A stretch of DNA of 64,000 nt from CAYRFF01 sp964436125 (GTDB taxonomy: Bacteria; Bacteroidota; Bacteroidia; Chitinophagales; Saprospiraceae): positions 62,001 to 126,000 of the forward strand of contig CAYTBT010000003.1 of the NCBI GenBank assembly GCA_964436125.1, given 5' to 3'. The notes under the pieces are model-generated. The model did not search any database. It worked only from the letters and a program-made list of their open reading frames with translations, and had not been told where the DNA came from. Below are positions 36,866-46,900 of this stretch, one piece after another; position 1 is the first letter of the stretch, and every line of letters begins with the position of its first letter. The translations under genes were made by a program, and so were the position numbers.

Positions 36866-37570
36866 TTATAGCTCGTAATTGGGCTTCAAAGTATTCTGAG
36901 CATCTTCGCCATAATAATCACTGATACAACTCACGGCTTCCTCAATATCATCGGTAAGCGTAAATAGATTCAAATCTTCTGCAGAGATATTCTGGAACTT
37001 TCCTAGCATAGTCCCCTTGATCCAGTCAATAAGACCACCCCAGAAATCCGTTCCAAATAAAACTACCGGCACTTTGGTTATGCTCTTGGTCTGTATTAAG
37101 GTAAGCACCTCAAATACTTCATCCATAGTGCCAAATCCTCCAGGCATTACCACAAATCCCTGCGCATACTTGACAAACATCACCTTGCGAACAAAGAAAT
37201 AGCGGTGGTACAAGATTTTATCAATATCAACCCACTGGTTGTTAAATTGCTCAAATGGCAAGGCTATATTAAGTCCCACAGATACGCCATCATTTTCATA
37301 GGCGCCGCGATTGCCCGCTTCCATAATTCCCGGTCCACCACCTGTTATCACTCCGAATCCTTCATCGGTTAATCTAGCTGCAATTTCTACTGCTTTTTCA
37401 TAGTAATAACTGCCTTCTTGTGTCCTGGCTGAACCGAATATCGATATGCATGGTCCTATTTTATTTAAGGTTTCAAAACCTTCCACAAATTCCGACAACA
37501 CCTTAAACAATGTCCATGAATTCTCTCCCTTCAACTGTGCCCAGCTCCTTGATTTGATTTTCTCTGCCAT
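36866..37570 (-). CDS. LOG family (TIGR00730) Rossmann-fold protein, possible nucleotide 5'-monophosphate phosphoribohydrolase
   Basis: A 234-residue cytoplasmic protein with the LOG motifs: GGGPGIMEAGNRGA for nucleotide binding and PGGFGTMDEVFE (PGGxGTxxE, the catalytic motif). The N-terminus ISIFGSARTQ is the first Rossmann strand. In plants and some bacteria such proteins release cytokinin bases from their ribotides; in most bacteria the physiological substrate is uncertain. It lies 106 bp downstream of the response regulator gene, with a terminator between, so it is probably independent. Confidence 0.92.
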   Translation of the reverse strand: MAEKIKSRSWAQLKGENSWTLFKVLSEFVEGFETLNKIGPCISIFGSARTQEGSYYYEKAVEIAARLTDEGFGVITGGGPGIMEAGNRGAYENDGVSVGLNIALPFEQFNNQWVDIDKILYHRYFFVRKVMFVKYAQGFVVMPGGFGTMDEVFEVLTLIQTKSITKVPVVLFGTDFWGGLIDWIKGTMLGKFQNISAEDLNLFTLTDDIEEAVSCISDYYGEDAQNTLKPNYEL

Positions 37571-37602
37571 ATTAAATTCTTTCTTTATTCTCCTACAATA
37601 AA

Positions 37603-37627
37603 AAGCCCGTTCAAGTAGAACAGGCTT
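37603..37627 (-). terminator. Intrinsic terminator after the response regulator gene
   Basis: On the minus strand AAGCCTGTTC pairs with GAACGGGCTT (10 bp, one G-T) around a 5-nt loop and is followed by TTTATTG. It lies 50 bp after the regulator's stop and 33 bp before the next gene's start. Confidence 0.85.
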
Positions 37628-37676
37628 CTTCCTTTATTGCTTTTCTACAATAAATATACAGTATTCTTTTCAATTC

Positions 37677-38954
37677 TTATGCATCAGAGCTTTCTTTATA
37701 CTCTGAATATTCCTTTTCGATATATCGGTGTACAGCCTTAATATCATCAAATTCATGAAAAAGATCTGCAAATCTACTCTTGCTCATAAGCTTGGGGGAC
37801 ACATAATCATTCACATTACTTGCAGTCACTTTCTTATCACTTAAAATGATTAATCGCTCCACGACATTACGCAATTCACGTACATTCCCCGACCATGGCA
37901 TTTCTTGCAGAATCTTCACAGCCTTCTTCTCAAACCTTTTCACCGAAACACCTTGTTCTTTACATATTTTTTTACTGAAATGTTCAATCAACAAGGGAAT
38001 ATCCTCTTTACGCTCCTCCAGCCTCGGAACATTTAAAAGAATTACTGCCAAGCGAAAATACAAGTCTTCCCTGAAATTCCCCTTCTTAATTTCTTGCTCA
38101 AGATTTTTATTTGTAGCAGCTATGACACGGACATCCACCTTGATGTCTTTATCTCCACCGACGCGTGAAATCCTATTTTCTTGTAGTGCACGGAGCACCT
38201 TCGCTTGTGCCGATAAGCTCATATCCCCTATTTCATCGAGAAATATCGTTCCTTCATTGGCTAGCTCAAATTTTCCTATGCGTTGTTTCACCGCGCTGGT
38301 GAAAGAACCTTTCTCATGCCCAAACAATTCGCTCTCTATAAGTTCAGATGGTATCGCTGCACAATTCACCTCAACCCATGGCTTGTCTGACCTCGATGAA
38401 TAGGCGTGAATCCACTTAGCAACAACTTCTTTACCTGTACCATTCTCCCCTGTGATTAAAACACGGGCATCTGTCGGCGCAATCCGTTGGATTGTTTCTT
38501 TAATCTCTTCAATCTCCGCCGATTCCCCGATTAAATCATCAACCTTGGTATTCTTACTCTTCTTCTTTAATGTCTTCGTCTCAGTAATAAGACTTGACTT
38601 GTCTAGGGCATTTTTAATGGTAATTAATATCCGATTAAGATCAGGTGGCTTACTGACAAAGTCAAAGGCTCCCTTCTTCACCGCTTCTACCGCCGTATCA
38701 ATATTCCCGTGCCCGCTTATCATAATTACCGGAATGTCCGGATTAATATCTTGTATGCGTTCCAGTGTCTCTATGCCATTCATCTTCGGCATTTTTATGT
38801 CGAGAATCACAACATCATATTTATTCTTCTTTATCTTGGCAAGCGCTTCTAGACCATCCGACGCACTCTCGACCTCATATTTCTGAAACTCGAGGATTTC
38901 TGTCAATGTCTTTCTTATGCTAGCCTCATCATCAACTATTAAAACCTTAGTCAT
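37677..38954 (-). CDS. NtrC-like response regulator (REC + AAA+), atypical
   Basis: A 425-residue protein. The receiver domain (1-120) has the acidic pair D8/D9 and phospho-acceptor Asp52 (VVILDIKMPKMNG). The AAA+ domain has Walker A ITGENGTGKE (about 165), Walker B TIFLDEIGDM and arginine finger region. The sigma-54 contact loop reads GSFTSA in place of GAFTGA. The tail after the AAA+ lid is only about 60 residues, ends KEYSEYKESSDA and lacks a Fis-type helix-turn-helix. It may act without specific DNA binding or with a different partner. No histidine kinase gene is adjacent. Confidence 0.9.
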   Translation of the reverse strand: MTKVLIVDDEASIRKTLTEILEFQKYEVESASDGLEALAKIKKNKYDVVILDIKMPKMNGIETLERIQDINPDIPVIMISGHGNIDTAVEAVKKGAFDFVSKPPDLNRILITIKNALDKSSLITETKTLKKKSKNTKVDDLIGESAEIEEIKETIQRIAPTDARVLITGENGTGKEVVAKWIHAYSSRSDKPWVEVNCAAIPSELIESELFGHEKGSFTSAVKQRIGKFELANEGTIFLDEIGDMSLSAQAKVLRALQENRISRVGGDKDIKVDVRVIAATNKNLEQEIKKGNFREDLYFRLAVILLNVPRLEERKEDIPLLIEHFSKKICKEQGVSVKRFEKKAVKILQEMPWSGNVRELRNVVERLIILSDKKVTASNVNDYVSPKLMSKSRFADLFHEFDDIKAVHRYIEKEYSEYKESSDA

Positions 38955-39486
38955 ACTTAATTCTTCTTATTTCTATGTAAACGTCTGCTTTTCTTCTACA
39001 ATTATATAACATATTTTTGTAATATGAAACTTTTTAGAAAAATATTTATGCTTTTTGATGTGTTTTTCATGCTTTCGCAAAAATCTCTACTCTGCTTTTC
39101 TACAATGATAGCACAAGAGATACTCCCGGGAATCGACCGGATTTACAATTAATTCACCTTATTTCTGGATATAACACTCTAGAGAAGATATAAAACCTGC
39201 GTGAATCCTCATGAATCTAGCACAGTGCGATATAAACTTGCACAGCCAAAATATGACAGAGAGAAAATCTATTAAATAGCTCTGCTATCTGGGTTATGTA
39301 TAAATAGGAAAGGCATAAGGATTATTTGATTGAAAGAACATGTAACTGAAAACCCATAAAAAGATTATAAACAATCTGCACAAATATTCACTTCAGAAAC
39401 AACATTGTTCATATCACCAATAAACGATGCAACCTCTCTTCCTAAGAGGAGCTTTCCATAACATAAAGACCACACCGATGAGAGTG
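38955..39486. other. Gene-free spacer
   Basis: 532 bp upstream of the response regulator gene and downstream of the RluA-family gene (both minus strand). It is AT-rich, with no protein-like frame or RNA gene recognised. A half-site of the TTTGC-N4-GCAAA palindrome (CATGCTTTCGCAAA) lies at 39068-39081. Confidence 0.4.
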
Positions 39487-40194
39487 CTACAGTTGTTGAT
39501 TTATAAGATCTTTGAACCTATCCCATGGCGAAACATTATACGGCTCGCTGTGTAAGCGTAAGGGTTCATCTGTCGTAGGATGTTTCACAACAAGGGAATA
39601 ACAATGTAGCGCTATACTTGCATTGGGAAGATTTTCCTTTGATTTATATTTTCTATCGCCGACGATGGGAAAACCTGCCTTGGCGAGTTGAGCTCTTATC
39701 TGATGTGGCCGTCCGGTCTCTAGTGTAATATCGAGCAAGAACATATCGCCCAGTTGACCTATCATCGTATAATCCAGAACAGCTTTTTTGCTACCGGAAT
39801 ATTGCTGTGTCGATGCCTTTACAATATTCTTTTTTCTATTCTTCTTCAGATAATGCACAAGTTTATCATTAAATCGCGGCACAGCACCTTGCACGAGAGC
39901 GATATATTTCTTTTCCGTTCGCCTTTCGGCAAATTCTCGATTGAGTCTCTTCAATGCTTTGGAAGTTCTAGCGTAAACCATTACTCCGGAAGTCGGTCTA
40001 TCCAGTCGATGCACACAGCCCATAAATACCTTTCCCGGTTTATTATATTTCTCCTTTATATAAGCCTTGGTCCAGTCTATAACGCTATCATCTCCTGTTC
40101 TATCTCTTTGGGATAACCAGCCGGATGGTTTTACAATTCCGAGGACGTGATTATCTTCATAAATCACCTTTATCTGCTGTCTTGAGTTCTTCAT
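39487..40194 (-). CDS. RluA family pseudouridine synthase
   Basis: A 235-residue enzyme. The catalytic block is VHRLDRPTSGVMVYARTSKAL, with the invariant Asp of HRLD as nucleophile at about residue 64. Further blocks are YIALVQGAVP, LETGRPHQIRAQLAKAGFPIVGDRKY and IALHCYSL. There is no S4 domain, as in the RluA/TruC subgroup; the target uridine (rRNA or tRNA) cannot be assigned. It starts 8 bp after the ABC-F gene's stop, so the two are co-transcribed. Confidence 0.94.
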   Translation of the reverse strand: MKNSRQQIKVIYEDNHVLGIVKPSGWLSQRDRTGDDSVIDWTKAYIKEKYNKPGKVFMGCVHRLDRPTSGVMVYARTSKALKRLNREFAERRTEKKYIALVQGAVPRFNDKLVHYLKKNRKKNIVKASTQQYSGSKKAVLDYTMIGQLGDMFLLDITLETGRPHQIRAQLAKAGFPIVGDRKYKSKENLPNASIALHCYSLVVKHPTTDEPLRLHSEPYNVSPWDRFKDLINQQL

Positions 40195-40202
40195 AGAGTT
40201 AT

Positions 40203-42128
40203 TTAATTTTCAATGTTTTCTAGTTCTTCCACATATCTTTCCCATTCCTCAGTTGCTTTGGCAATATCCGCCTTCAATTTACCGTGTTTCTGTGCAAGTT
40301 TATCGGCATCATCACGCTTGAAGAAATCAGGATCACCCATTTCGATTTCAAGCTGTCCGACTTCCGTTTCATAATTATCGATGCGCTTTTCCACCTTATT
40401 GATTTTACGCTGTACATCTTTTCTTTTATGATAGAGCTCTTTACTGGATAATCTGGGAGATTGAGGTGATTTAACGGCATTTGCGGAAGCTGAAGAAAAT
40501 TCAATATCCCGCATATTCTCAGTCTTTCTCTTTTTCATAAAATCACTGAAGCTACCTATATGGTTCAGTAATTTATGATTGCGGAATTCCACGGTTCTAT
40601 CCACAAGTCCATCAAGGAACTCCCTGTCGTGAGACAAGACGAGCAAGGTACCATCGTAGGAATCGAGTGCTTCTTTCAGAATTTCTTTGGATTGGACATC
40701 GAGGTGATTGGTCGGCTCATCGAGAAGGAGGAAATTATAGGGGAACATAAGTAGTTCAGCAATTGCAAGCCTGGCTTTTTCTCCACCTGAAAGCACAGAT
40801 ACTTTCTTATCGACTTCTTCACCTGAGAATAGAAGAGTGCCCAGGAGACTACGCAACTTGGGATACCATTCACGAGGTGCGATATTTTCGATGGTTTCCA
40901 GGACTGTATGGTCGGGATTGAAATGGGCAGATTGATCTTGAGCATAATAACCGACAGAGACATTATGGCCGAGCTGGACCGAGCCATTATCTGCTTGCAA
41001 TTGACCGAGAATAAGCTTGGCTAGCGTTGTTTTCCCTTGACCGTTCTGCCCTACAAATGCAATTTTCTCGCCTCTTTCAATACGTAAATCGACATTCTGT
41101 AACACGTGATTATCACCATAACTCTTGGAGAGTGCTTTCACTTCCGCTACGATTCTTCCGGTCCGCGGAGCATCCTGAAAGCGGAGTTTCATAGATGAAG
41201 AATCCTCCTCATCCAGCTCAATCCGATCTATTTTGTCAAGTTGTTTAATCAGGGATTGCGCCATGCTTGCTTTAGTGGCCTTGGCACGGAATCTATCGAT
41301 TAGCTTTTCCTTGTGCTCAATCTTTTTCTGCTGATTCTTATAAGCAGCGAGGAGCTGTGCCCTTCGTTCTGCACGTTGTATCTTATACTGCGTATAAGAT
41401 ACCGGATAATCATATAATTTTCCGTTTTCAACCTCCAGGGTGCGTGAAGTAACATTATCGAGAAACTGCACATCGTGTGAAATAAGGATAAGCATAGCCG
41501 AAGATTGTTTTAACCAGTCTTCCAGCCAAAGGATTGAGTTTAAGTCGAGATGATTGGTCGGCTCATCAAGCAAGAGCAAGTCGGGCTCGCGGAGAAGAAT
41601 CTTGGCAAGGAGAATACGCATCTTCCAGCCACCGGAAAACGTCGATACCTTATGTTCCATTGTTTCATCGGTAAACCCGAGCCCTTTGAGAATCTTCTCT
41701 ATATTACTCTCTGCCTTGTGTCCACCTCGCATGGCGTATTGATTACTCAATTCATCTAGTTTATGCACAATTTCCATATATGCTGCGGAGGTATAATCGG
41801 TCCGCTCTGCAAGCTGGGTCTGCAATTTGTTGAGCTGTTCTTCAATAGCATGGAGGGAAGAAAGCGCCTTCCCTGCTTCTTGTTTCACCGGAATGTCTTC
41901 CATTTCTTCAAGATGCTGGCTGAGGAAACCTATTTCATAGCCTTTGGGGAGTATGACATCTCCACCATCCGGTAAGATGTCCCCATTTATCACCTTAAAT
42001 AGACTCGTTTTTCCGGCTCCATTTTTTCCGGTTAATCCCACTTTCTCCCCTTTCCCGAGGCTGAAGTTTATCCCGTCAAGGATTGTCCGGTCCCCAAAAT
42101 GTAACTCAATATCCTGCACTTGAATCAT
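40203..42128 (-). CDS. ABC-F family ATPase
   Basis: A 641-residue protein with two ABC domains and no membrane segments. The first has Walker A GKNGAGKT (34-41), signature FSGGWKMRILLAK and Walker B LLLLDEPTNHLD. The second has GQNGQGKT, LSGGEKARLAIAE and FLLLDEPTNHLD. The linker between them (about 240-320) is highly charged, as in the P-site tRNA-interaction motif. A C-terminal coiled coil (about 560-640: RKDVQRKINKVEKRIDNYE) resembles Uup/YheS types. ABC-F proteins bind ribosomes to relieve stalling. It has its own promoter and heads an operon with the RluA-family gene. Confidence 0.94.
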   Translation of the reverse strand: MIQVQDIELHFGDRTILDGINFSLGKGEKVGLTGKNGAGKTSLFKVINGDILPDGGDVILPKGYEIGFLSQHLEEMEDIPVKQEAGKALSSLHAIEEQLNKLQTQLAERTDYTSAAYMEIVHKLDELSNQYAMRGGHKAESNIEKILKGLGFTDETMEHKVSTFSGGWKMRILLAKILLREPDLLLLDEPTNHLDLNSILWLEDWLKQSSAMLILISHDVQFLDNVTSRTLEVENGKLYDYPVSYTQYKIQRAERRAQLLAAYKNQQKKIEHKEKLIDRFRAKATKASMAQSLIKQLDKIDRIELDEEDSSSMKLRFQDAPRTGRIVAEVKALSKSYGDNHVLQNVDLRIERGEKIAFVGQNGQGKTTLAKLILGQLQADNGSVQLGHNVSVGYYAQDQSAHFNPDHTVLETIENIAPREWYPKLRSLLGTLLFSGEEVDKKVSVLSGGEKARLAIAELLMFPYNFLLLDEPTNHLDVQSKEILKEALDSYDGTLLVLSHDREFLDGLVDRTVEFRNHKLLNHIGSFSDFMKKRKTENMRDIEFSSASANAVKSPQSPRLSSKELYHKRKDVQRKINKVEKRIDNYETEVGQLEIEMGDPDFFKRDDADKLAQKHGKLKADIAKATEEWERYVEELENIEN

Positions 42129-42178
42129 GTTGCTTTCTTTACGCTACTGTTCTGCAAGTAATTTACCCAATAATCGCG

Positions 42179-42186
42179 CAAAGATA
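42179..42186 (-). promoter_or_regulatory. -7 promoter element of the ABC-F/RluA operon
   Basis: TATCTTTG on the minus strand is a full TAnnTTTG match; TTTA (42206-42209) 19 bp upstream is a 3-of-4 -33 element. The leader would be about 45 nt. Confidence 0.6.
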
Positions 42187-42568
42187 AGGAATGCTTTATG
42201 AAATATAAATTCAACCCCGGCTCTGACTTTAAGCTCCACCAGAAATGGAACAAGTAAAATTTCTGCATAATCTGCTCTTCCTTATCTGTAATTGCCCCTT
42301 CCCAGTGTATAATAAACATCTGATGATCCTCGAATTTCATTAAATAATACAAAAATTCAAGCTTTAAATATATCCAAAACCAAAGCGACATACACCTCGC
42401 AATTTTATGCATCGTCTCTTTCGATTAAGACAAGCACAATACAAGACAATTTAGTCCTATTATTTTTGTAATCAGAAGCTCATATTCCTACTATAGCGCG
42501 AGTCTCAGGCTTTAATAAGTCATTAACAAAAAGCTCATAATACGGGTATGTATTCAAGCATGCTTCCT

Positions 42569-42576
42569 TACCTTTG
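42569..42576 (+). promoter_or_regulatory. -7 promoter element of the RND efflux operon
   Basis: TACCTTTG matches TAnnTTTG, with TATG (42547-42550) 18 bp upstream as a partial -33 element. The 5' leader to the ATG at 42796 would be about 210 nt. Confidence 0.5.
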
Positions 42577-42795
42577 CACATAATTTTAATATCGGGAGAT
42601 ATATTGAATGGGGAATAAAACATCTCGGTCCAAAATATGTTATGAATTGAGTCCTTTAAAAGGTTGATATCAGGGCTTTAAAAGTACCGAGCAATAATCA
42701 CCCGATTTTAAAGAAGTTAAAATCAGTCAATAATCGTGGCATACATGGACAAGAATGTGTGCAAGAACTCATTGAAAACAAGATTAAATAGTCAC

Positions 42796-43947
42796 ATGAA
42801 AAGATATATTTACACGGCGGTAGTATTTTTAACTCTAGGGATACTTGCCGCATGCTCGAGTAAAAGTGACCAAAGCGCAAAGGCACAGGCAGGAAGCACG
42901 ACAACACCAGAAGTCAAACAAGTGTTGTCGATTGAAGTACCAAGGCGCGACGTAACCACATTCAAGACATACCCTACGGACATTCAAGGAATCATAAATA
43001 GCCAAGCGAGGCCAAAGATTGCCGGTTACATCACCGATGTACTCGTGGACGAAGGACAACGCGTAAGAAAAGGTCAAGTATTGTTCAGGCTAGAAACCTC
43101 AGCATTAACACAACAAGCTCAAGCAGCAAAGGCGAGTATCAATGTTGCTCAGGTTAAAGTCGATCAACTTAAACCTCTCGTAGCCCAAGGTATTGTCAGC
43201 GAAAATCAGCTTGCTACTGCCAAGGCCAATCTTCAACAGGCAAAGAGTAATTACCACAGTATTCAAGCAAATATTGCATACGCAACTGTGCGTAGCCCTG
43301 TAAATGGTTATGTGGGTAAAATCAGAAAAAGAAAAGGTAATCTTGTGAGTCCCAATGATCCGCAGCCACTGACCACTGTAACCGATATCAGTGAAGTTTA
43401 TGCCTATTTTTCTATGAATGAGAAAGATTACCTCAATTTCCTCCTCAATGCCGAAGGTGAAACACGACAGGAAAAGATAAAAAATATGCCTAAAGTTACC
43501 TTAATCCTTGCCAATCGACAGGAATACGAGCATAAGGGAACAATCCAGACCATAAATTCACAGATTGATCCACAGACAGGAACGATTACTTTCAGGGCAA
43601 TCTTTGACAATCCGGAACTCCTTCTTACCAATGGAAGTACCGGACAGATTAAGATTCCGAAGGTGCATAAAGATGTTCTCGTCGTTCCACAGAAATCTAC
43701 CTATGAATTGCAAGACCATACATTTGTCGTGAAGGTTGAAAAATCAGATACTGCAACAATTGCCGTAACCAAAACTATTCAAATTCTCGGCGAGAAGGGC
43801 AATTTATTTATTGTCGGCGATGGAATAAAGGAAGGTGATGAAATCGTCGCTGAAGGTGTAGGCACTGTACGTTCAGGCACGCTGATTAAGCCGGTTTTAC
43901 AACCTTTTGACAGTATTGCCAAGCCACTGCCACAAGTATTCAAATAA
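42796..43947 (+). CDS. RND efflux periplasmic adaptor lipoprotein (AcrA/MexA-like)
   Basis: A 383-residue adaptor from the ATG at 42796, chosen because it begins the lipoprotein signal (lipobox LAAC, Cys20); an earlier ATG at 42736 would add 20 polar residues. The halves of the lipoyl domain are visible as ARPKIAGYITDVLVDEGQRVRKGQVLF and IAYATVRSPVNGYVGKIRKRKGNLVSP, flanking an alpha-hairpin (about 90-170). A beta-barrel domain and membrane-proximal domain follow. It links the inner-membrane pump to the outer-membrane channel encoded downstream. No adjacent regulator is present. Confidence 0.94.
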   Translation: MKRYIYTAVVFLTLGILAACSSKSDQSAKAQAGSTTTPEVKQVLSIEVPRRDVTTFKTYPTDIQGIINSQARPKIAGYITDVLVDEGQRVRKGQVLFRLETSALTQQAQAAKASINVAQVKVDQLKPLVAQGIVSENQLATAKANLQQAKSNYHSIQANIAYATVRSPVNGYVGKIRKRKGNLVSPNDPQPLTTVTDISEVYAYFSMNEKDYLNFLLNAEGETRQEKIKNMPKVTLILANRQEYEHKGTIQTINSQIDPQTGTITFRAIFDNPELLLTNGSTGQIKIPKVHKDVLVVPQKSTYELQDHTFVVKVEKSDTATIAVTKTIQILGEKGNLFIVGDGIKEGDEIVAEGVGTVRSGTLIKPVLQPFDSIAKPLPQVFK

Positions 43948-43969
43948 TTTATCATCGAAGGAAAAAGAA

Positions 43970-46900
43970 ATGCTTAAAACATTTATAGAAAGGCCGGTAT
44001 TATCCACCGTTATTTCCATCATCATTGTCATCTTGGGAATACTAGGCTTACTCAGCTTGCCCGTCTCTCAATATCCCGACATTGCTCCGCCTACAATTCA
44101 GGTAAGCACCGTTTATCCGGGGGCCAATGCCGAAACGGTCATGAAAAGTGTCATTATCCCTATTGAAGAACAGATTAATGGGGTTGAAGGAATGACCTAT
44201 ATGACCTCAACAGCAACCAATAGTGGTCGCGCATCAATTTCGGTGTACTTTGAGCAGAGTTATGACCCGGACATGGCAGCGGTCTTTGTCCAGAATCGCG
44301 TAGCACTTGCAACTCCGAAGCTTCCACAAGAAGTAAAACAGATAGGTGTCACGACAAAGAAAAGACAGTCCGGAGCATTAATGTATGTCGATTTCTATAG
44401 CACCAATCCCGACTTCGGCGATCAATTTATCGCCAATTATCTCAACATAAATGTCGTTCCGGAGATGCAGCGTGTCAATGGTGTAGGTGACGTAAGGGTT
44501 TTCAGCTCTCGTACATACGCTATGCGGATATGGCTTAAGCCGGACAAACTCGCTGCATACGGTCTTGTACCGACCGATGTGGCTGCCGCAATTAATGAGC
44601 AGAGCCAGGAAGCAGCGGCCGGTACTCTCGGAGAAAATCACGGCGAAAGCTTTACTTATACCATTATCTATTCGGGACGACTAGAAACAACTGAGCAATA
44701 CAAGAATATTATTCTTAAAGCTCTCGGGAATGGAAAATATCTCCGCTTGAAAGATGTAGCTGATATAGAACTCGGAGTACAGAACTACGGAGTCACATCA
44801 ACCACCAAAGGCCACCCGAGTATATCCATGGCGGTTTATCAGACCAAGGGATCCAATGCGCGAGAAATTATTAACAATATCAAACTACGTCTGGATGATG
44901 TGAAGGAAAATTTACCGGATGGTATAGAAATTTTCATCCCTTATGACTCCAATAAATTTTTAAATGCATCAATTGACAAGGTGATACGCACACTCATCGA
45001 GGCATTTATCCTTGTCTTTATTGTGGTTTTTATCTTCTTGCAAGATTTAAGGTCAACTTTAATACCAGCGATTGCAGTGCCGGTTTCTATTATAGGAACG
45101 TTCTTCTTCCTCAATGTGCTCGGTTATTCATTAAACCTCTTAACCCTCTTTGCCCTTCTGCTTGCCATAGGTATTGTTGTCGATGATGCCATAGTGGTTG
45201 TCGAAGCCGTGCATGCCAAGCTTGACGAGGGAGCCAAGCATATCCGACGTGCTACCAATACAGCAATGAACGAGATTGCAACGGCAATTATCTCAATTAC
45301 ACTTGTGATGGCTGCTGTTTTCTTACCGGTAACCTTCCTGAGTGGACCTACCGGAGTGTTCTTTGAACAATTTGGGATTACATTGATGATTGCCATCCTT
45401 ATTTCCGCCTTAAACGCCCTGACTTTAAGTCCAGCTCTCTGTGCAGTATTCTTAAAACCAAAATCAGAGGAAGAGAAAGAAAAAGGTTTCTTAAAACGGT
45501 TTCATGAGGGCTTTAACCGTGGCTTTAAAGCAACTGTAAATAAATATGCTGCCGCATTACATTTCCTTTATAAGCACAAGTGGATAACCCCGGTTGTCAT
45601 TATTCTAGCCGGAATAGGGATTTGGTGGTCGGCTAGTAATATTTCATCGGGATTCGTCCCCAAGGAAGATCGCGGAATTGTCTTTGTCAACGTTGAATTG
45701 CCTGCCGGAGCTTCACTGGATAGAACTTATCAGGTCAATCAACTCATCAGAGAAAAGGTTACCCCTATTCCGGGCGTACAAGACGTTTCACTTGTTGCCG
45801 GCTTCAGTATGCTCAATGGTCAAGGAAGTAATCACGGACTAGGATTTGTCATGCTAGAAGACTGGCAATACAGAAAAGATGCATCCAAATCACTTGAAGC
45901 GATAACCGGTAGATTATACGGTGCAGTGAGCTCTATACCCGGAGCAACTATACTCTTTTTTGCGCCTCCTAGCGTTCCCGGTTACGGGGCATCCGGTGGA
46001 TTCTCTGTAAGTCTATTGGATAAAGCAGGAGGAACATTTGATGAATTAAGTGAACAGAGTAAGACCTTTATCCGTAAGCTCACTGAAAGACCGGAAATTC
46101 AATATGCTCAGACGGGATTCAACACCGATTATCCACAATATCAACTCGACATTAATGTTCCACTAGCCAAGGAAGCAGGAGTGAGTATTAATTCTATTTT
46201 CAGGGTTTTACAGGGCTACATTGGAGGGATTTATACCGGCGATTTTTCACGCTTCGGTAAACAGTATAGAATTTATCTGCAAGCCTTGCCGGAAGATCGC
46301 GCTGAAGTATCGGATCTCGACAATATGTATGTCCGTACCAATACCGGAGAGATGGCTCCTATTACACAATTTGTAACCTTAACACGGACCTATGGACCAC
46401 AATCCGTAACTAGATTCAACATGTACAACTCTACCTCTGTCACCGGAGCTCCGGCTGAAGGTTATACAACGGGGGACGCTATCGCCGCTATTGAAGAAGT
46501 AATCGAAGAGATGCCACCAAACTTTGATGTGGGATACTCGGGATTGACACGTGAAGAGGTCAAAGCTTCAGGCCAGACTTTCCTCATATTTCTACTTGTA
46601 GTTGTCTTTGTTTATTTCTTACTTGCAGCTCAATATGAAAGTTATCTACTCCCATTTTCGATATTATTGTCTGTACCATTCGGGATTTTCGGTGCCTATT
46701 ACATAACAATGCTGAGAGGGCTTGATGCCAATATTTACTTTGAGATATCGCTGATAATGTTAATCGGGCTCCTTGCCAAGAATGCGATACTTATTGTAGA
46801 ATTTGCTATACAACGACGTAGAAATGGCGAAACAATATTTCAATCTGCCATTGATGGCGCCAAGGCTAGATTGCGCCCGATTCTCATGACATCATTTGCC

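Larger units (their letters stand above)
42129..42795. other. Divergent promoter region between the ABC-F and RND efflux genes
   Basis: 667 bp containing TATCTTTG for the minus-strand ABC-F gene and TACCTTTG for the plus-strand efflux operon. A minus-strand 95-codon frame (42125-42412) overlaps the ABC-F start but contains that gene's promoter, so it is not called. The efflux leader would be about 210 nt long, and no structured element was identified in it. Confidence 0.5.

Noticed and set aside
42125..42412. 95-codon minus-strand frame ending at the ABC-F start (4-bp overlap)
   Set aside because: It contains the TATCTTTG promoter element of the ABC-F gene (42179-42186), is rich in Trp/Phe/Leu without a protein-like pattern, and has no ribosome-binding site.
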